From NCBI GenBank assembly GCA_028683435.1, contig JAQUIG010000001.1, positions 134,393 to 198,392 on the forward strand: a DNA stretch of 64,000 nucleotides. The letters run 5' to 3'. Every line of letters starts with the position of its first letter. The stretch's first letter is position 1. Below are positions 7,138 to 15,832 of the stretch, piece by piece. The stretch is from Desulfuromonadaceae bacterium (GTDB taxonomy: Bacteria > Desulfobacterota > Desulfuromonadia > Geobacterales > Pseudopelobacteraceae). The notes under the pieces were generated by a model. That model made no database searches. It had not been told where the DNA came from and saw nothing but the letters and a program-made list of their open reading frames with translations. The position numbers and the translations under genes are program-made.

Positions 7138-7338
7138 ATGAAAAAACTGATCTCGTTGACTCTGGTACTGGCACTCGCAACTGTATTCGCAGCTGGCTGC
7201 AAGAAAAAAGAAGAAGCTCCTGCTCCTGCTCCTGCCGTTGAAGCACCTGCAGCTGTTCAGGCTCCTATGTCCGCAGTTGCTGCTCCTGCTGCCGATGCTG
7301 CTGCTCCTGCTGCTGCACCAGTTGAAGAGAAAAAGTAG
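7138..7338 (+). CDS. Small Ala/Pro-rich lipoprotein
   Basis: The 66-residue product starts MKKLISLTLVLALATVFAAGC. The lipobox FAAGC places the lipid-anchored cysteine at residue 21, followed by KKKEE and then an Ala/Pro/Val-rich tail (APAPAPAVEAPA and similar). It is therefore a short tethered lipoprotein, perhaps a periplasmic spacer, resembling the many small Ala/Pro-rich lipoproteins of this bacterial group. It has an AGAGG ribosome-binding site, its own promoter and a strong terminator, so it is probably abundant. Its specific function is unknown. Confidence 0.8.
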   Translation: MKKLISLTLVLALATVFAAGCKKKEEAPAPAPAVEAPAAVQAPMSAVAAPAADAAAPAAAPVEEKK

Positions 7339-7365
7339 TAATTCGTTTATCCCCTCGGGGAGTGC

Positions 7366-7404
7366 AAAAAAGCCTGCGGGGTTACAGCCCCGCAGGCTTT
7401 TTTT
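7366..7404 (+). terminator. Intrinsic terminator of lipoprotein gene
   Basis: An 11-base perfect stem (AGCCTGCGGGG with CCCCGCAGGCT) and a six-base loop are followed by a T run. The hypA ribosome-binding site begins only about 10 bases after it. Confidence 0.92.
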
Positions 7405-7422
7405 ATTTGTATCGGAGCAAAT

Positions 7423-7758
7423 ATGCATGAGATGTCCATCGCCCAGGGGATCATCGACCTCTGTCTTGAACATGCCGGGGGACGCCGGGTGACTTCACTC
7501 GATGTCGAAATCGGGGAGTTGAGCAGTGTGGTGCCGGAAGCGATCGAGTTCTGTTTTGAGGCCTGCAGCAGGGAAACCTTGCTGGAAGGTGCCAGGCTGA
7601 ATATCATCAGGGTTTCAGGCACCGGACAGTGCCGGGAATGCGGGCGGGAAACGCCGCTGACGGAGCTGTACGGCTCGTGCGGTCACTGCGGCAGCCATCG
7701 GGTAGCCATCGTGGCGGGGGAGGAGCTGCGAGTGCGCGAAATAGAAGTTGACGACTAA
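7423..7758 (+). CDS. hypA: Hydrogenase nickel-insertion protein HypA
   Basis: HypA works with HypB to deliver nickel to [NiFe]-hydrogenase large subunits in the cytoplasm. The 111-residue product has the invariant MHEMSIAQ start that supplies the nickel ligands (Met1-His2-Glu3) and the zinc site CRECG (about 66-70) with CGHCG (about 83-87). Length is as expected (about 113). A CGGAG site lies 6 bases before the ATG. It is a lone accessory gene here: no hypB or hydrogenase subunits appear in the window. No promoter is visible in the 18 bases after the preceding terminator, so transcription may depend on read-through. Confidence 0.95.
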   Translation: MHEMSIAQGIIDLCLEHAGGRRVTSLDVEIGELSSVVPEAIEFCFEACSRETLLEGARLNIIRVSGTGQCRECGRETPLTELYGSCGHCGSHRVAIVAGEELRVREIEVDD

Positions 7759-7793
7759 AAAAGGGCACCACATATGCGGCACCCTTTTTTAGT
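7754..7793. terminator. Bidirectional terminator between hypA and pckG
   Basis: Twelve-base perfect arms ACTAAAAAAGGG (7754-7765) and CCCTTTTTTAGT (7782-7793) provide T runs on both strands. It overlaps the hypA stop codon and serves the convergent hypA and pckG. Confidence 0.85.
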
Positions 7794-7820
7794 TCAGACG
7801 ACAACAGACTAGCCGCTTAA

Positions 7821-9665
7821 CTATTCTTGATCGATTGCGGGGTGAAACTGCTCCCAATGCTCGGGTGATCGCCACAACCCTGACAGGATCAGCTGACGGA
7901 GGTGCAGGAACTCTTTTGGCAGCCGGTCGTACATCTTGACAAACAGCTCCTCGTGGGAAACGATCTCTTCCTTCCAGACATCACGGTCAACCGACATCAG
8001 TTCATAGAACTGTTCCCGGCTTACACTGTCCAGTCCGGTCCAGTCCAGATCTTCATATCGCGGCATCCACCCCAGAGGGCTTTCCACCGCGGCAGCATTT
8101 CCGCTACATCGCTCCACAATCCATTTCAGGATACGCATATTTTCACCGTAGCCGGGCCAGAGGAAATTCCCGACGGCGTCCTTGCGGAACCAGTTGACAC
8201 TGAAGATGCGCGGCGGTGTGGGCGTAGTACGTCCTACCTGCAGCCAGTGAGCGAAGTAATCGGCGACATGATATCCGGTGAACGGCAGCATGGCAAACGG
8301 ATCACGGCGCACGTTCCCGACAGCACCCGTTGCAGCGGCAGTTGTTTCTGAGCCCATGGTAGCGGCCAGATAAACACCGAAACTCCAGTTAAACGATTGA
8401 TAGACCAGCGGAATTACATCGTTCCGGCGGCCGCCAAAGATAAAGGCTGCCATCGGCACACCTTTCGGGTTTTCCCATTCCGGATCAATTGAGGGACACT
8501 GGCTGGCTGGCGAAGTGAAACGGGAGTTCGGGTGCGCTGCATTCCTGCCGCAGTCAGGTGTCCAGCGATTTCCCTGCCAGTCGGTCAGGACAGACGGTTT
8601 GGCATCGGTCATACCTTCCCACCAGACATCACCATCAGGTGTCAACGCCACGTTGGTAAAAATCGAATTGGAGGCACAGGAAGCCATGGCATTCGGGTTC
8701 GTTTTGACCGATGTGCCGGGTGCTACACCAAAGAAACCGTACTCGGGGTTGATGGCATACAGCCGGCCGTCTGCGCCCGGTTTGATCCAGGCAATGTCGT
8801 CACCGACCGTAGAAACTTTCCAGCCGCTTTTACTAAAATTTTCCGGCGGCACCAGCATCGCCAGATTGGTCTTGCCGCAGGCACTCGGAAACGCTGCGCC
8901 CAGATAGGTTTTTTCTCCCTCCGGTGATTCAATTCCAAGGATCAGCATATGCTCCGCCAGCCACCCCTCATCCTTGGCAATCTTGGAAGCAATGCGCAGC
9001 GCCAGGCATTTTTTGCCAAGGAGGGCGTTACCGCCGTAACCGCTGCCGTAAGACCAGATCGAACGTTCCTCTGGAAAGTGGACAATGTATTTTTCCTTGT
9101 TGCAGGGCCAGGGTACATCTTTCTGTCCCGGGCTCAGAGGAGCACCGACAGAATGCATGCAAGGGACAAATTCACCGTTGGCGAGGACATCGACAACAGC
9201 CTTGCCCATACGGGTCATGATGCGCATATTTGTGACGACATACGGGGAGTCTGTAATTTCAACACCGATTTTGGCAATCGGTGAGCCGAGTGGCCCCATG
9301 CTGAAAGGAATGACATACATGGTACGCCCGCGCATGCACCCTTTGAACAGCTTGGTCAATGTTTCCTTCATCTCTTTGGGGTGCATCCAGTTATTGGTCG
9401 GGCCGGCATCCTGCTTGGATATACTGCAGATGAAGGTGCGGTCTTCAACACGAGCCACGTCACCCGGATCTGACCAGGCCAGATAACTGTTCGGGCGTTT
9501 CTCCTGGTTCAGCTTCTTGAAGGTGCCTCCTTCTACCAGCTGGTTGCAGAGCTTATCATATTCTTCCTGCGAACCGTCGCACCAGTGAATAGTTTCGGGT
9601 TCACACAGTGCGGTGACTTCTGCTACCCACTTGACCAGCTGCTCGTTTTTTACTTCGTAACTCAT
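7821..9665 (-). CDS. pckG: Phosphoenolpyruvate carboxykinase (GTP)
   Basis: This enzyme interconverts oxaloacetate plus GTP with phosphoenolpyruvate, CO2 and GDP in gluconeogenesis or anaplerosis. The 614-residue length fits the GTP family. Landmarks include the kinase P-loop region [13 protein letters not shown] with the hyper-reactive cysteine, the metal-site segment [37 protein letters not shown], and [18 protein letters not shown]. An unusual-looking but good GGGGAGG site lies 5 bases before the ATG. It stands alone, with a terminator shared with hypA, and has no sign of decay. In acetate-oxidising anaerobes this enzyme feeds biosynthesis; that role here is inferred. Confidence 0.97.
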   Translation of the reverse strand: MSYEVKNEQLVKWVAEVTALCEPETIHWCDGSQEEYDKLCNQLVEGGTFKKLNQEKRPNSYLAWSDPGDVARVEDRTFICSISKQDAGPTNNWMHPKEMKETLTKLFKGCMRGRTMYVIPFSMGPLGSPIAKIGVEITDSPYVVTNMRIMTRMGKAVVDVLANGEFVPCMHSVGAPLSPGQKDVPWPCNKEKYIVHFPEERSIWSYGSGYGGNALLGKKCLALRIASKIAKDEGWLAEHMLILGIESPEGEKTYLGAAFPSACGKTNLAMLVPPENFSKSGWKVSTVGDDIAWIKPGADGRLYAINPEYGFFGVAPGTSVKTNPNAMASCASNSIFTNVALTPDGDVWWEGMTDAKPSVLTDWQGNRWTPDCGRNAAHPNSRFTSPASQCPSIDPEWENPKGVPMAAFIFGGRRNDVIPLVYQSFNWSFGVYLAATMGSETTAAATGAVGNVRRDPFAMLPFTGYHVADYFAHWLQVGRTTPTPPRIFSVNWFRKDAVGNFLWPGYGENMRILKWIVERCSGNAAAVESPLGWMPRYEDLDWTGLDSVSREQFYELMSVDRDVWKEEIVSHEELFVKMYDRLPKEFLHLRQLILSGLWRSPEHWEQFHPAIDQE

Positions 9666-9803
9666 GCCGCCTCCCCAGTTGAAGAATTAAGTTTTAGTCT
9701 GGATTAAAGGGCATGATGATGACTAAAAAAAACAGTTATGTCAATCTGTATACAGTATTGTTACATACCGGTTGATAATGGAGATCAAATTTATACCCCG
9801 ACC

Positions 9804-11801
9804 TCAGTGCAGCAGGGCTTCGGCCATCACTTCAGCCACATCCCGCACCTTTACATAATCAGCCTTGGCATCCTTGAGCCCATCTTCGAACATGGTCATG
9901 CAGTAGGGACAGGCAACACAGATCGTGTCCGGGCTCTGTTCCAGCGCTTCATTGATGCGCGTCAGATTGATCCGCTCCCCTCCATGCTCCTCCATCCACA
10001 TCCTGCCGCCGCCGGCTCCGCAACAGAAGGCACTGCTCCGATTGCGCTCCATTTCAGACGGAGCCTGACCGGTTGCCGCCTCAATGACGGCACGCGGTGC
10101 ATCATAGACATCGTTGTGACGCCCCAGATAGCAGGAATCATGGAATACGGTTGTGCCCATTTCCTGCGTTGTTTTACCCAGAAGGAGTCTTCCCTCCTGC
10201 AGCAGATTGCGCAAAAGTTCGCTGTGGTGGATGACTTCAAGCTCAAGACCGTATTGCCGATAGTCATTTTTCAGGGTCGTAAAGCAGTGAGGACATTGAG
10301 TGATCACTTTTGTTACGCCGCGCTCGATGAACATTGCGACGTTTTCCCTCGCCATTTTGTCAAAGACGTACTCATTCCCCAGCCTGCGTACGCTGTCACC
10401 ACAGCATTTTTCCTCCTTGCCGAGGATGCCCCATGAAACGCCGGCCTTGTCCAGCAGTTGAGCCATTGCCACGCTGACGTGCTTGTTGCGCGAATCAAAC
10501 GAACCGGCGCAGCCGACATAGAACAGGTATTCGGTCGTATCCCGGTCGAATTGCTTGATGTCAAGCTGGCTGCACCACTTGGTCCGTTCCGATGGTGCAA
10601 TCCCCCACGGGTTGCTGCGCCCCTCCATATTTTCAAACAGGTTCAACAGCTCTTCCGGAAATTTAGCTTCACTTTCGACAAGGTGACGGCGCATCTGGAT
10701 GATTTTGGGCATATGCTCGATAAGGACCGGGCAGGCTTCCATGCATGCCCCGCAGGTAGTACAGGCCCATATTGACTCCTCTGATACGCTCCCTTCGCCG
10801 TCCTCGCCTATCAACGGAATCTGGGGAGTACCCTTTTTTTTGAGAGCAGCCCCGTTTGCCAGCAGATTAACCTTGATATCATGGATCACGGCGCGCGGAT
10901 TAAGCGGTTTACCGGTAATGCTGGCCGGACAGACCATTTGACAGCGACCGCACTCGGTACAGGTAAAGGAGTCGAGCAGATCTTTCCAGCTGTACCGGTC
11001 GACCTGGCCGACTCCGAACGTATTTCCGATGGTGAACTCTTCTCTCGGCTGGGTGTTTGGCTTTTCCAACCGGTGTAAAAAACAGTTCGGGATTGCGGTC
11101 AGAATATGCATATGCTTGCTGATCGGCAGATAGCAGATAAAGGCCAGCAGTGCGACAGCATGAGCCCACCAGGCAGCTGTATGGATGATTTCCAGCTGCA
11201 GCGGCGGCAGCAGGCCGGCCAGCAGCGCCGATACCGGCATCATCTTGCGCGCTGTGGCAAGAAACGATACCGGATCTGCTCCGGATTTCAACATGTAAGC
11301 GGCCAGTTCCGAGGCATTGAGAGTGAATGAGGCGAGCATCAGCGTCGCAATCAGCCCCAGGATAAAAAAAGCGTCCAGGGTGCGGGCCTCCGGGTAGGGG
11401 GGAGCAAAGATCCGTCTCAGAGCCGCCACCGTTACCGCTGCCAGGGCCAGTAGCGACGCGATGTCGATCATGAAGGCGAGCGGCAGATACAGCTCAAAGG
11501 GAAGCTTTACCAGCTTGATCGTATGAGGAAAAAGCCCGTTGAGGATGAATTCGGTGTTTGCCACCATCAGGATGAGAAACGACCAGAAGATGATGAAATG
11601 GTTGAAGCCAAACGGTTTTGCGAGCACCCTTTTCTGGCCGAAAGCATACCGCAGCATTTCACCGATGCGTGTACCTATGTTGTTAAAGCGATCTTCCGGC
11701 TGACCAAGCGAAATCAGACTGAGCCGCTTCCAGCATCCCCAGGCAAATACGGCCAGGGATGCGATCAAGAGCGGGGCGAATAGGGACGGATGTGGTGTCA
11801 T
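9804..11801 (-). CDS. Membrane FeS ETF:menaquinone oxidoreductase (EMO type)
   Basis: The 665-residue product belongs to the heterodisulfide-reductase-like FeS oxidoreductases that pass electrons from electron-transfer flavoprotein to menaquinone. The N-terminal 240 residues hold about five membrane segments of nitrate-reductase-gamma/cytochrome-b type. Next come two [4Fe-4S] motifs (CTECGRCQMVCP near 282 and CTTCGACMEACP near 350). The C-terminal half has two cysteine-rich CCG domains (KCCGDSVRRLG, FCCGAGGGRMW). It follows etfA by 14 bases, so etfB-etfA and this gene form one operon, as expected for acyl-CoA dehydrogenase electron disposal in Geobacter-like and syntrophic bacteria. The acyl-CoA dehydrogenase partner is not in this window. 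Confidence 0.9.
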   Translation of the reverse strand: MTPHPSLFAPLLIASLAVFAWGCWKRLSLISLGQPEDRFNNIGTRIGEMLRYAFGQKRVLAKPFGFNHFIIFWSFLILMVANTEFILNGLFPHTIKLVKLPFELYLPLAFMIDIASLLALAAVTVAALRRIFAPPYPEARTLDAFFILGLIATLMLASFTLNASELAAYMLKSGADPVSFLATARKMMPVSALLAGLLPPLQLEIIHTAAWWAHAVALLAFICYLPISKHMHILTAIPNCFLHRLEKPNTQPREEFTIGNTFGVGQVDRYSWKDLLDSFTCTECGRCQMVCPASITGKPLNPRAVIHDIKVNLLANGAALKKKGTPQIPLIGEDGEGSVSEESIWACTTCGACMEACPVLIEHMPKIIQMRRHLVESEAKFPEELLNLFENMEGRSNPWGIAPSERTKWCSQLDIKQFDRDTTEYLFYVGCAGSFDSRNKHVSVAMAQLLDKAGVSWGILGKEEKCCGDSVRRLGNEYVFDKMARENVAMFIERGVTKVITQCPHCFTTLKNDYRQYGLELEVIHHSELLRNLLQEGRLLLGKTTQEMGTTVFHDSCYLGRHNDVYDAPRAVIEAATGQAPSEMERNRSSAFCCGAGGGRMWMEEHGGERINLTRINEALEQSPDTICVACPYCMTMFEDGLKDAKADYVKVRDVAEVMAEALLH

Positions 11802-11815
11802 GTCTAAAACCTCAA

Positions 11816-13135
11816 TTATTTGTGTTTCAATTCCCGGATCTTCGCCGTAATCGCCGGAATGATCTGGAACAGGTCACCGACGATACCGTATGTGGCGACC
11901 TCAAAGATCGGGGCGCTGCTGTCGCGATTGATGGCGATGACCATATCGGAATCCTGCATGCCGACCAGATGCTGAATGGCGCCGGAGATGCCGCAGGCGA
12001 TGTATATTTTTGGGCGTACCGTCTTGCCGGTCTGGCCGACCTGACGATCACCCGGCATCCATCCGGCATCGACGGCGCTTCGCGAAGCACCCACCACCCC
12101 CCCCAGTTCATCTGCCAGTTCCTGCAACATGGCAAAGTTCTCGGGGGCCATCATGCCGCGCCCCCCGGAAATGATAAAGTCGGCACCGGTTATATCAACG
12201 GCACCCTTGCTGTGTGAATCGCGAATGATCTCGATAACTTTGGTAAGAACGCTGTCTTCGGAGACGGTGAAGGGGTCGCGGATGATCGTCCCCTCTGCCC
12301 CTTCTCTCCGCTCCGGCATCGCCATGACATTGGGACGGACGGTGGACATTTGGGGACGGAATTTGTCGCACATGATGGTAGCCATGATATTGCCGCCAAA
12401 AGCGGGACGTGTCTGCATCAGGTTGCGCGTATCATCAATGGCGAGGCCGGTGCAATCAGCCGTTAAACCGGTACCAAGGCGGGTAGCGATTGCTCCGGCC
12501 AGATCACGCCCCATGCCGGTAGCACCCATAAGGATGACCTCGGGCTTATATTTCGCGATAAGGTGGCAGCACCCCTCCACGTAGGCCTCGGTGCGGTAGT
12601 GGTAATAGACCGGAGCATCGAGCAGGTAGACTTTAGCGGCCCCGTACGCAAAGGCTTCACCGCAGAGTGGCTCGACATTTTCACCGATCACCAGGGCAGA
12701 AAGTTCGACCCCCAGCTTGGTGGCCAGCTCTGCACCGATCCCGAGCAGCTCCCAGGAAACCTTGGCCGCTTCACCTTCGGTCTGCTCGACAAAAACCCAG
12801 ACGCCGCGATATTCTGCCAGTTTCAGGGCAAGGGCTGCGCCCTCTTCATCCGGCTCTTCCTCAACAGTACTTCCCGCTGTTTTGGCCAGTTCATCAAGAA
12901 TTTTCTGTTCTTCAGGGGTGAAGAACATCTCCAGGGCGGATGCCGGACAGATCTTGATGCATTTCTGGCAGCCGATACATTTGGCCGCTTCGATGATCGG
13001 TTCACCGCCGTCAGTCATCTCGATACAGTTAACCGGACAGGAGCTCTGGCAACGTGCACCGCAGGCTATGCACCTCCCGTCAAGCAGGCGGGCATGGCCG
13101 CGCGGTCTTTTTGGTTTTGGTTGTGGATCACTCAT
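11816..13135 (-). CDS. etfA: Electron transfer flavoprotein alpha subunit with ferredoxin domain
   Basis: The 439-residue protein is longer than typical EtfA (about 320) because it has an N-terminal ferredoxin-like domain. Cysteine motifs CIACGARCQSSCPVNC (about 22-37) and CIGCQKCIKICP (about 53-64) should bind two [4Fe-4S] clusters. The rest is EtfA: an adenine-nucleotide alpha-hydrolase-like N domain, then the FAD-binding domain with ISGGRGM (about 327), VGASRSAVDAGW, QVGQTGKTV and YIACGISGAIQHL, ending VGDLFQIIPAI. The start overlaps the etfB stop (ATGA). The fused ferredoxin suggests direct electron passage to the downstream FeS membrane protein. Confidence 0.95.
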   Translation of the reverse strand: MSDPQPKPKRPRGHARLLDGRCIACGARCQSSCPVNCIEMTDGGEPIIEAAKCIGCQKCIKICPASALEMFFTPEEQKILDELAKTAGSTVEEEPDEEGAALALKLAEYRGVWVFVEQTEGEAAKVSWELLGIGAELATKLGVELSALVIGENVEPLCGEAFAYGAAKVYLLDAPVYYHYRTEAYVEGCCHLIAKYKPEVILMGATGMGRDLAGAIATRLGTGLTADCTGLAIDDTRNLMQTRPAFGGNIMATIMCDKFRPQMSTVRPNVMAMPERREGAEGTIIRDPFTVSEDSVLTKVIEIIRDSHSKGAVDITGADFIISGGRGMMAPENFAMLQELADELGGVVGASRSAVDAGWMPGDRQVGQTGKTVRPKIYIACGISGAIQHLVGMQDSDMVIAINRDSSAPIFEVATYGIVGDLFQIIPAITAKIRELKHK

Positions 13136-13947
13136 AACGGTAACATATCCTTCGCCATCAGTTTATCTATCAGCAGCGCTGCGGCCCCGGCCGGATCGGC
13201 ATAGCCGTCACCAAGAATTTCTCCTTTATCTCTCTCGGGAGAAAATATTTTGGACACCCAGGTGGGAGAACCTTTCAGGCCGATTTTCTGTTCATCCAGC
13301 TGCAAGATTTTATTGTCCCATACTTCGACAACGGCTTCAGCGGCGGCCAGTCGCATCTGCACCTTTGGATAGCGCGGCCGGTTCAACTCCCGCACGACGG
13401 TCAGCATCGCCGGCAGCGGGGCCTCGACAATCTCGTGACGCCCTTCAAGTTTGCGGCTGACACGTATTTTTTTGGCAGAGAGGTCCAGGCTGATAATTTT
13501 GTCTACCAGTGTCAGCTGGCGATAGTTGAGGCGACTGGCAATTCCCGGGCCGACTTGAGCAGTGTCACCATCAATTGTCTGTTTTCCGCAGAGCACCAGA
13601 CCGACCTCATCAACTTCCGCGTGCAGCTTGGCTATAGCAGCAGCCAGAACCGTGCTGGTTGCAAGGGTGTCGGCACCACCGAAAACCCGATCAGAGAGGA
13701 GTATTGCATGGTCAATACCCAGTGCGAGAGCTTTTTTCAGCGTTGCCTCTGCGTTGGGAGGCCCCATTGAAATGGCGGCAATCTTGCAGCCAAGACGATC
13801 CTTCAGGCGCAAAGCCTCCTCCAGTGCATGGGTATCATAGGGGTTGACGATAAAGGGAATACCTTCACGGACCAAGGTGTTGGTGACCGGGTCAATCTGA
13901 ACCTGGGTCGTGTCCGGTACCTGTTTGATGCAGACAACTATCAGCAT
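13132..13947 (-). CDS. etfB: Electron transfer flavoprotein beta subunit
   Basis: EtfB forms the flavoprotein heterodimer with EtfA and collects electrons from acyl-CoA dehydrogenases. The 271-residue product shows the family start MLIVVCIKQVPDTT, the NPYDTHALEEALRLK block, and the signature VLCGKQTIDGDTAQVGPGIA near 138-157. Length matches the family. AGGAGAGG lies just before the ATG. It is first in the etfB-etfA-oxidoreductase operon, with 332 bases of upstream DNA carrying repeated ACTTGCC-type boxes that could be operators. Confidence 0.96.
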   Translation of the reverse strand: MLIVVCIKQVPDTTQVQIDPVTNTLVREGIPFIVNPYDTHALEEALRLKDRLGCKIAAISMGPPNAEATLKKALALGIDHAILLSDRVFGGADTLATSTVLAAAIAKLHAEVDEVGLVLCGKQTIDGDTAQVGPGIASRLNYRQLTLVDKIISLDLSAKKIRVSRKLEGRHEIVEAPLPAMLTVVRELNRPRYPKVQMRLAAAEAVVEVWDNKILQLDEQKIGLKGSPTWVSKIFSPERDKGEILGDGYADPAGAAALLIDKLMAKDMLPL

Positions 13948-14006
13948 GAATCCTCTCCTGAGAGGTTAATACCCGCATATCTCTTTTAATACGTTGTTGT
14001 AACGTG

Positions 14007-14056
14007 ACTTGCCAAGCGGCTTATAACTTGCCGCGCACGTCAACTTACAAAGCGGC
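14007..14056. repeat. Iterated ACTTRC boxes upstream of etfB
   Basis: ACTTGCCAAGCGGC (14007-14020) and ACTTACAAAGCGGC (14043-14056) match at 12 of 14 positions, and a third ACTTGCCGCG lies between them at 14026. Starts are 19 and 17 bases apart. They sit in the etfB leader region and may be regulator-binding sites. The remaining 332-base spacer between etfB and gltD holds only the gltD terminator. Confidence 0.4.
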
Positions 14057-14185
14057 GTGACGTCTAATACATCAAATCGGTGGCAAGATGCAAGCTATTA
14101 TAATTTCACAAAAACTATTTAGTGTTATGAAAATTGCTTCGCGCACTATTAATTGAAGCCGCCCCGCTCATAATCAGCAGTTACA

Positions 14186-14226
14186 ACAAAAAGAGGCCCA
14201 CCCGACTCTGTCGGGCGGGCCTCTTT
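14186..14226 (-). terminator. Terminator of gltBD operon
   Basis: Read on the minus strand, AAAGAGGCCCGCCCGAC and GTCGGGTGGGCCTCTTT make a stem of about 17 positions with one mismatch and a 3-base loop, followed by TTTTTGTT. It lies about 55 bases after the gltD stop. Confidence 0.88.
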
Positions 14227-14279
14227 GCCGCGCGTTTGAAAATATGATCACATGAAATCAATTCAAATACAAATCATTA

Positions 14280-15761
14280 TTACGGCAACTCGCTGCTTCC
14301 CATCAGATAACGATCGCACTCCCGGGCGGCACCGCGCCCCTCGTTGAAGGCCCACACCACGAGGCTCTGCCCTCGGCGGCAATCCCCGGCGGCAAAGACA
14401 CCCGGAATGCTGGTGCTGTATACGTCGAACTCGGCTTTGATGTTGCTCCGCTGATCCTGTTCCAGGCCAAAAGAGTCGATCAGAGGCTGCTCCGGGCCGA
14501 GAAATCCCATTGCCAGCAGCACCAGTTGGGCAGGGCGGGTTTGCTCGGTGCCCGGAACCGGCTGCGGGACAAACTGTCCCGTATCATTTTTCTGCCACGC
14601 CACTTCAACAGTATGAACGGCTTTGAGGGCGCCATTTTCATCACCTTCAAACCGAGTCGCAGTCGTCAGGTATACCCGGGGATCGGAGCCAAACCTGGCC
14701 GACGCCTCTTCCTGGCCATAGTCCACCTTGTGGGTTTTCGGCCATTCCGGCCAGGGGTTGTCGGCGGCGCGCCCTTCGGGAGAACGGGGCATGATTTCCA
14801 GCTGGGTGACGCTGCTGCAGCCGTGACGAAGCGACGTGCCGACACAGTCAGTTCCGGTGTCGCCGCCGCCGATAATAATGACATCCTTCCCTTTGGCAGA
14901 GATAAAGTCATCACTCCCGTTTAGCAGGGCCTTTGTGTTGGCCGTCAGAAACTCCATCGCGAAATGAATCCCCTTGAGGGCGCGTCCGTCGATCGGAAGA
15001 TCGCGCGGCAGGGTGGCGCCGGTCGTCACGACGACGGCATCAAAGTCACTGCGCAGCTTTGTTGTTGGAAAATCGGGGCCGCCTATGTCGGCATTACAGA
15101 CAAAGGTGATCCCTTCCGCTTCCATAAGCTTGATGCGACGTAGCAGCACGTGGCGCTTATCAAGTTTCATGTTGGGGATGCCGTACATCATCAGCCCCCC
15201 CGGCAGGTCGGCGCGTTCAAAAACAGTCACGCTGTGACCTCCCTTGTTGAGCTGGGCGGCAGCGGAGAGCCCGGCAGGACCGGAGCCGACAACGGCGACT
15301 TTTTTACCGGTGCGGACCCGAGGAGTTGCCGGAACGATCCACCCCTCTTCGAAGCCGCGCTCGACGATGCTGACCTCGATATTCTTGATTGTCACAGCCG
15401 GATCGATACTCGCCAGCGTGCAGGAACCCTCGCAGGGAGCTGGACAGACGCGCCCGGTGAACTCCGGAAAGTTGTTGGTTCTGAGCAGCCTGTCGAGCGC
15501 CTGATGCCAGAGGCCCCGATAGACCAGGTCATTCCACTCCGGAATCAGGTTGTTGATCGGACAGCCGCTGGCCATGCCGCTGATCAGCACGCCACTGTGG
15601 CAAAACGGTACGCCGCAGTCCATGCAGCGTGCCCCCTGGGTACGCAACTCCTCATCCGGCATATGCAGATGGAATTCGTTCCAGTCGTTAACACGCTCCA
15701 AAGGCTCCCGGTCGGCAGGCACTTCGCGCTTATATTCCATGAATCCAGTTGGTTTTCCCAT
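14280..15761 (-). CDS. gltD: Glutamate synthase small subunit
   Basis: GltD accepts electrons from NAD(P)H through FAD and passes them via FeS clusters to GltB. The 493-residue product starts [13 protein letters not shown] and has the N-terminal cysteine set [10 protein letters not shown] (about 47-56), [10 protein letters not shown], and [11 protein letters not shown]. It then has the FAD site [17 protein letters not shown] (about 155) and the NAD(P)H site [15 protein letters not shown] (about 290), and ends with [19 protein letters not shown]. It follows gltB after a 69-base gap that carries an interspersed repeat. This is the normal gltB-gltD pair for assimilating ammonium as glutamate. 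Confidence 0.97.
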   Translation of the reverse strand: MGKPTGFMEYKREVPADREPLERVNDWNEFHLHMPDEELRTQGARCMDCGVPFCHSGVLISGMASGCPINNLIPEWNDLVYRGLWHQALDRLLRTNNFPEFTGRVCPAPCEGSCTLASIDPAVTIKNIEVSIVERGFEEGWIVPATPRVRTGKKVAVVGSGPAGLSAAAQLNKGGHSVTVFERADLPGGLMMYGIPNMKLDKRHVLLRRIKLMEAEGITFVCNADIGGPDFPTTKLRSDFDAVVVTTGATLPRDLPIDGRALKGIHFAMEFLTANTKALLNGSDDFISAKGKDVIIIGGGDTGTDCVGTSLRHGCSSVTQLEIMPRSPEGRAADNPWPEWPKTHKVDYGQEEASARFGSDPRVYLTTATRFEGDENGALKAVHTVEVAWQKNDTGQFVPQPVPGTEQTRPAQLVLLAMGFLGPEQPLIDSFGLEQDQRSNIKAEFDVYSTSIPGVFAAGDCRRGQSLVVWAFNEGRGAARECDRYLMGSSELP

Positions 15762-15788
15762 AATTCAATTCCCTGTAAATAAGTTTAT

Positions 15789-15832
15789 AGAAGCCTCCCC
15801 CCTGACAAGGGGGAGCGAGAGGGGTTGGTTTT
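15789..15832. repeat. Short palindromic interspersed repeat (half copy)
   Basis: The gap between gltB and gltD contains CTCCCCCCT-gaca-AGGGGGAG-like pairing, followed by AGAGGGGTTGGTTTT. The latter end motif also bounds the longer element at 30336-30472. It overlaps the last bases of gltB at most by its outer edge. Confidence 0.6.
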
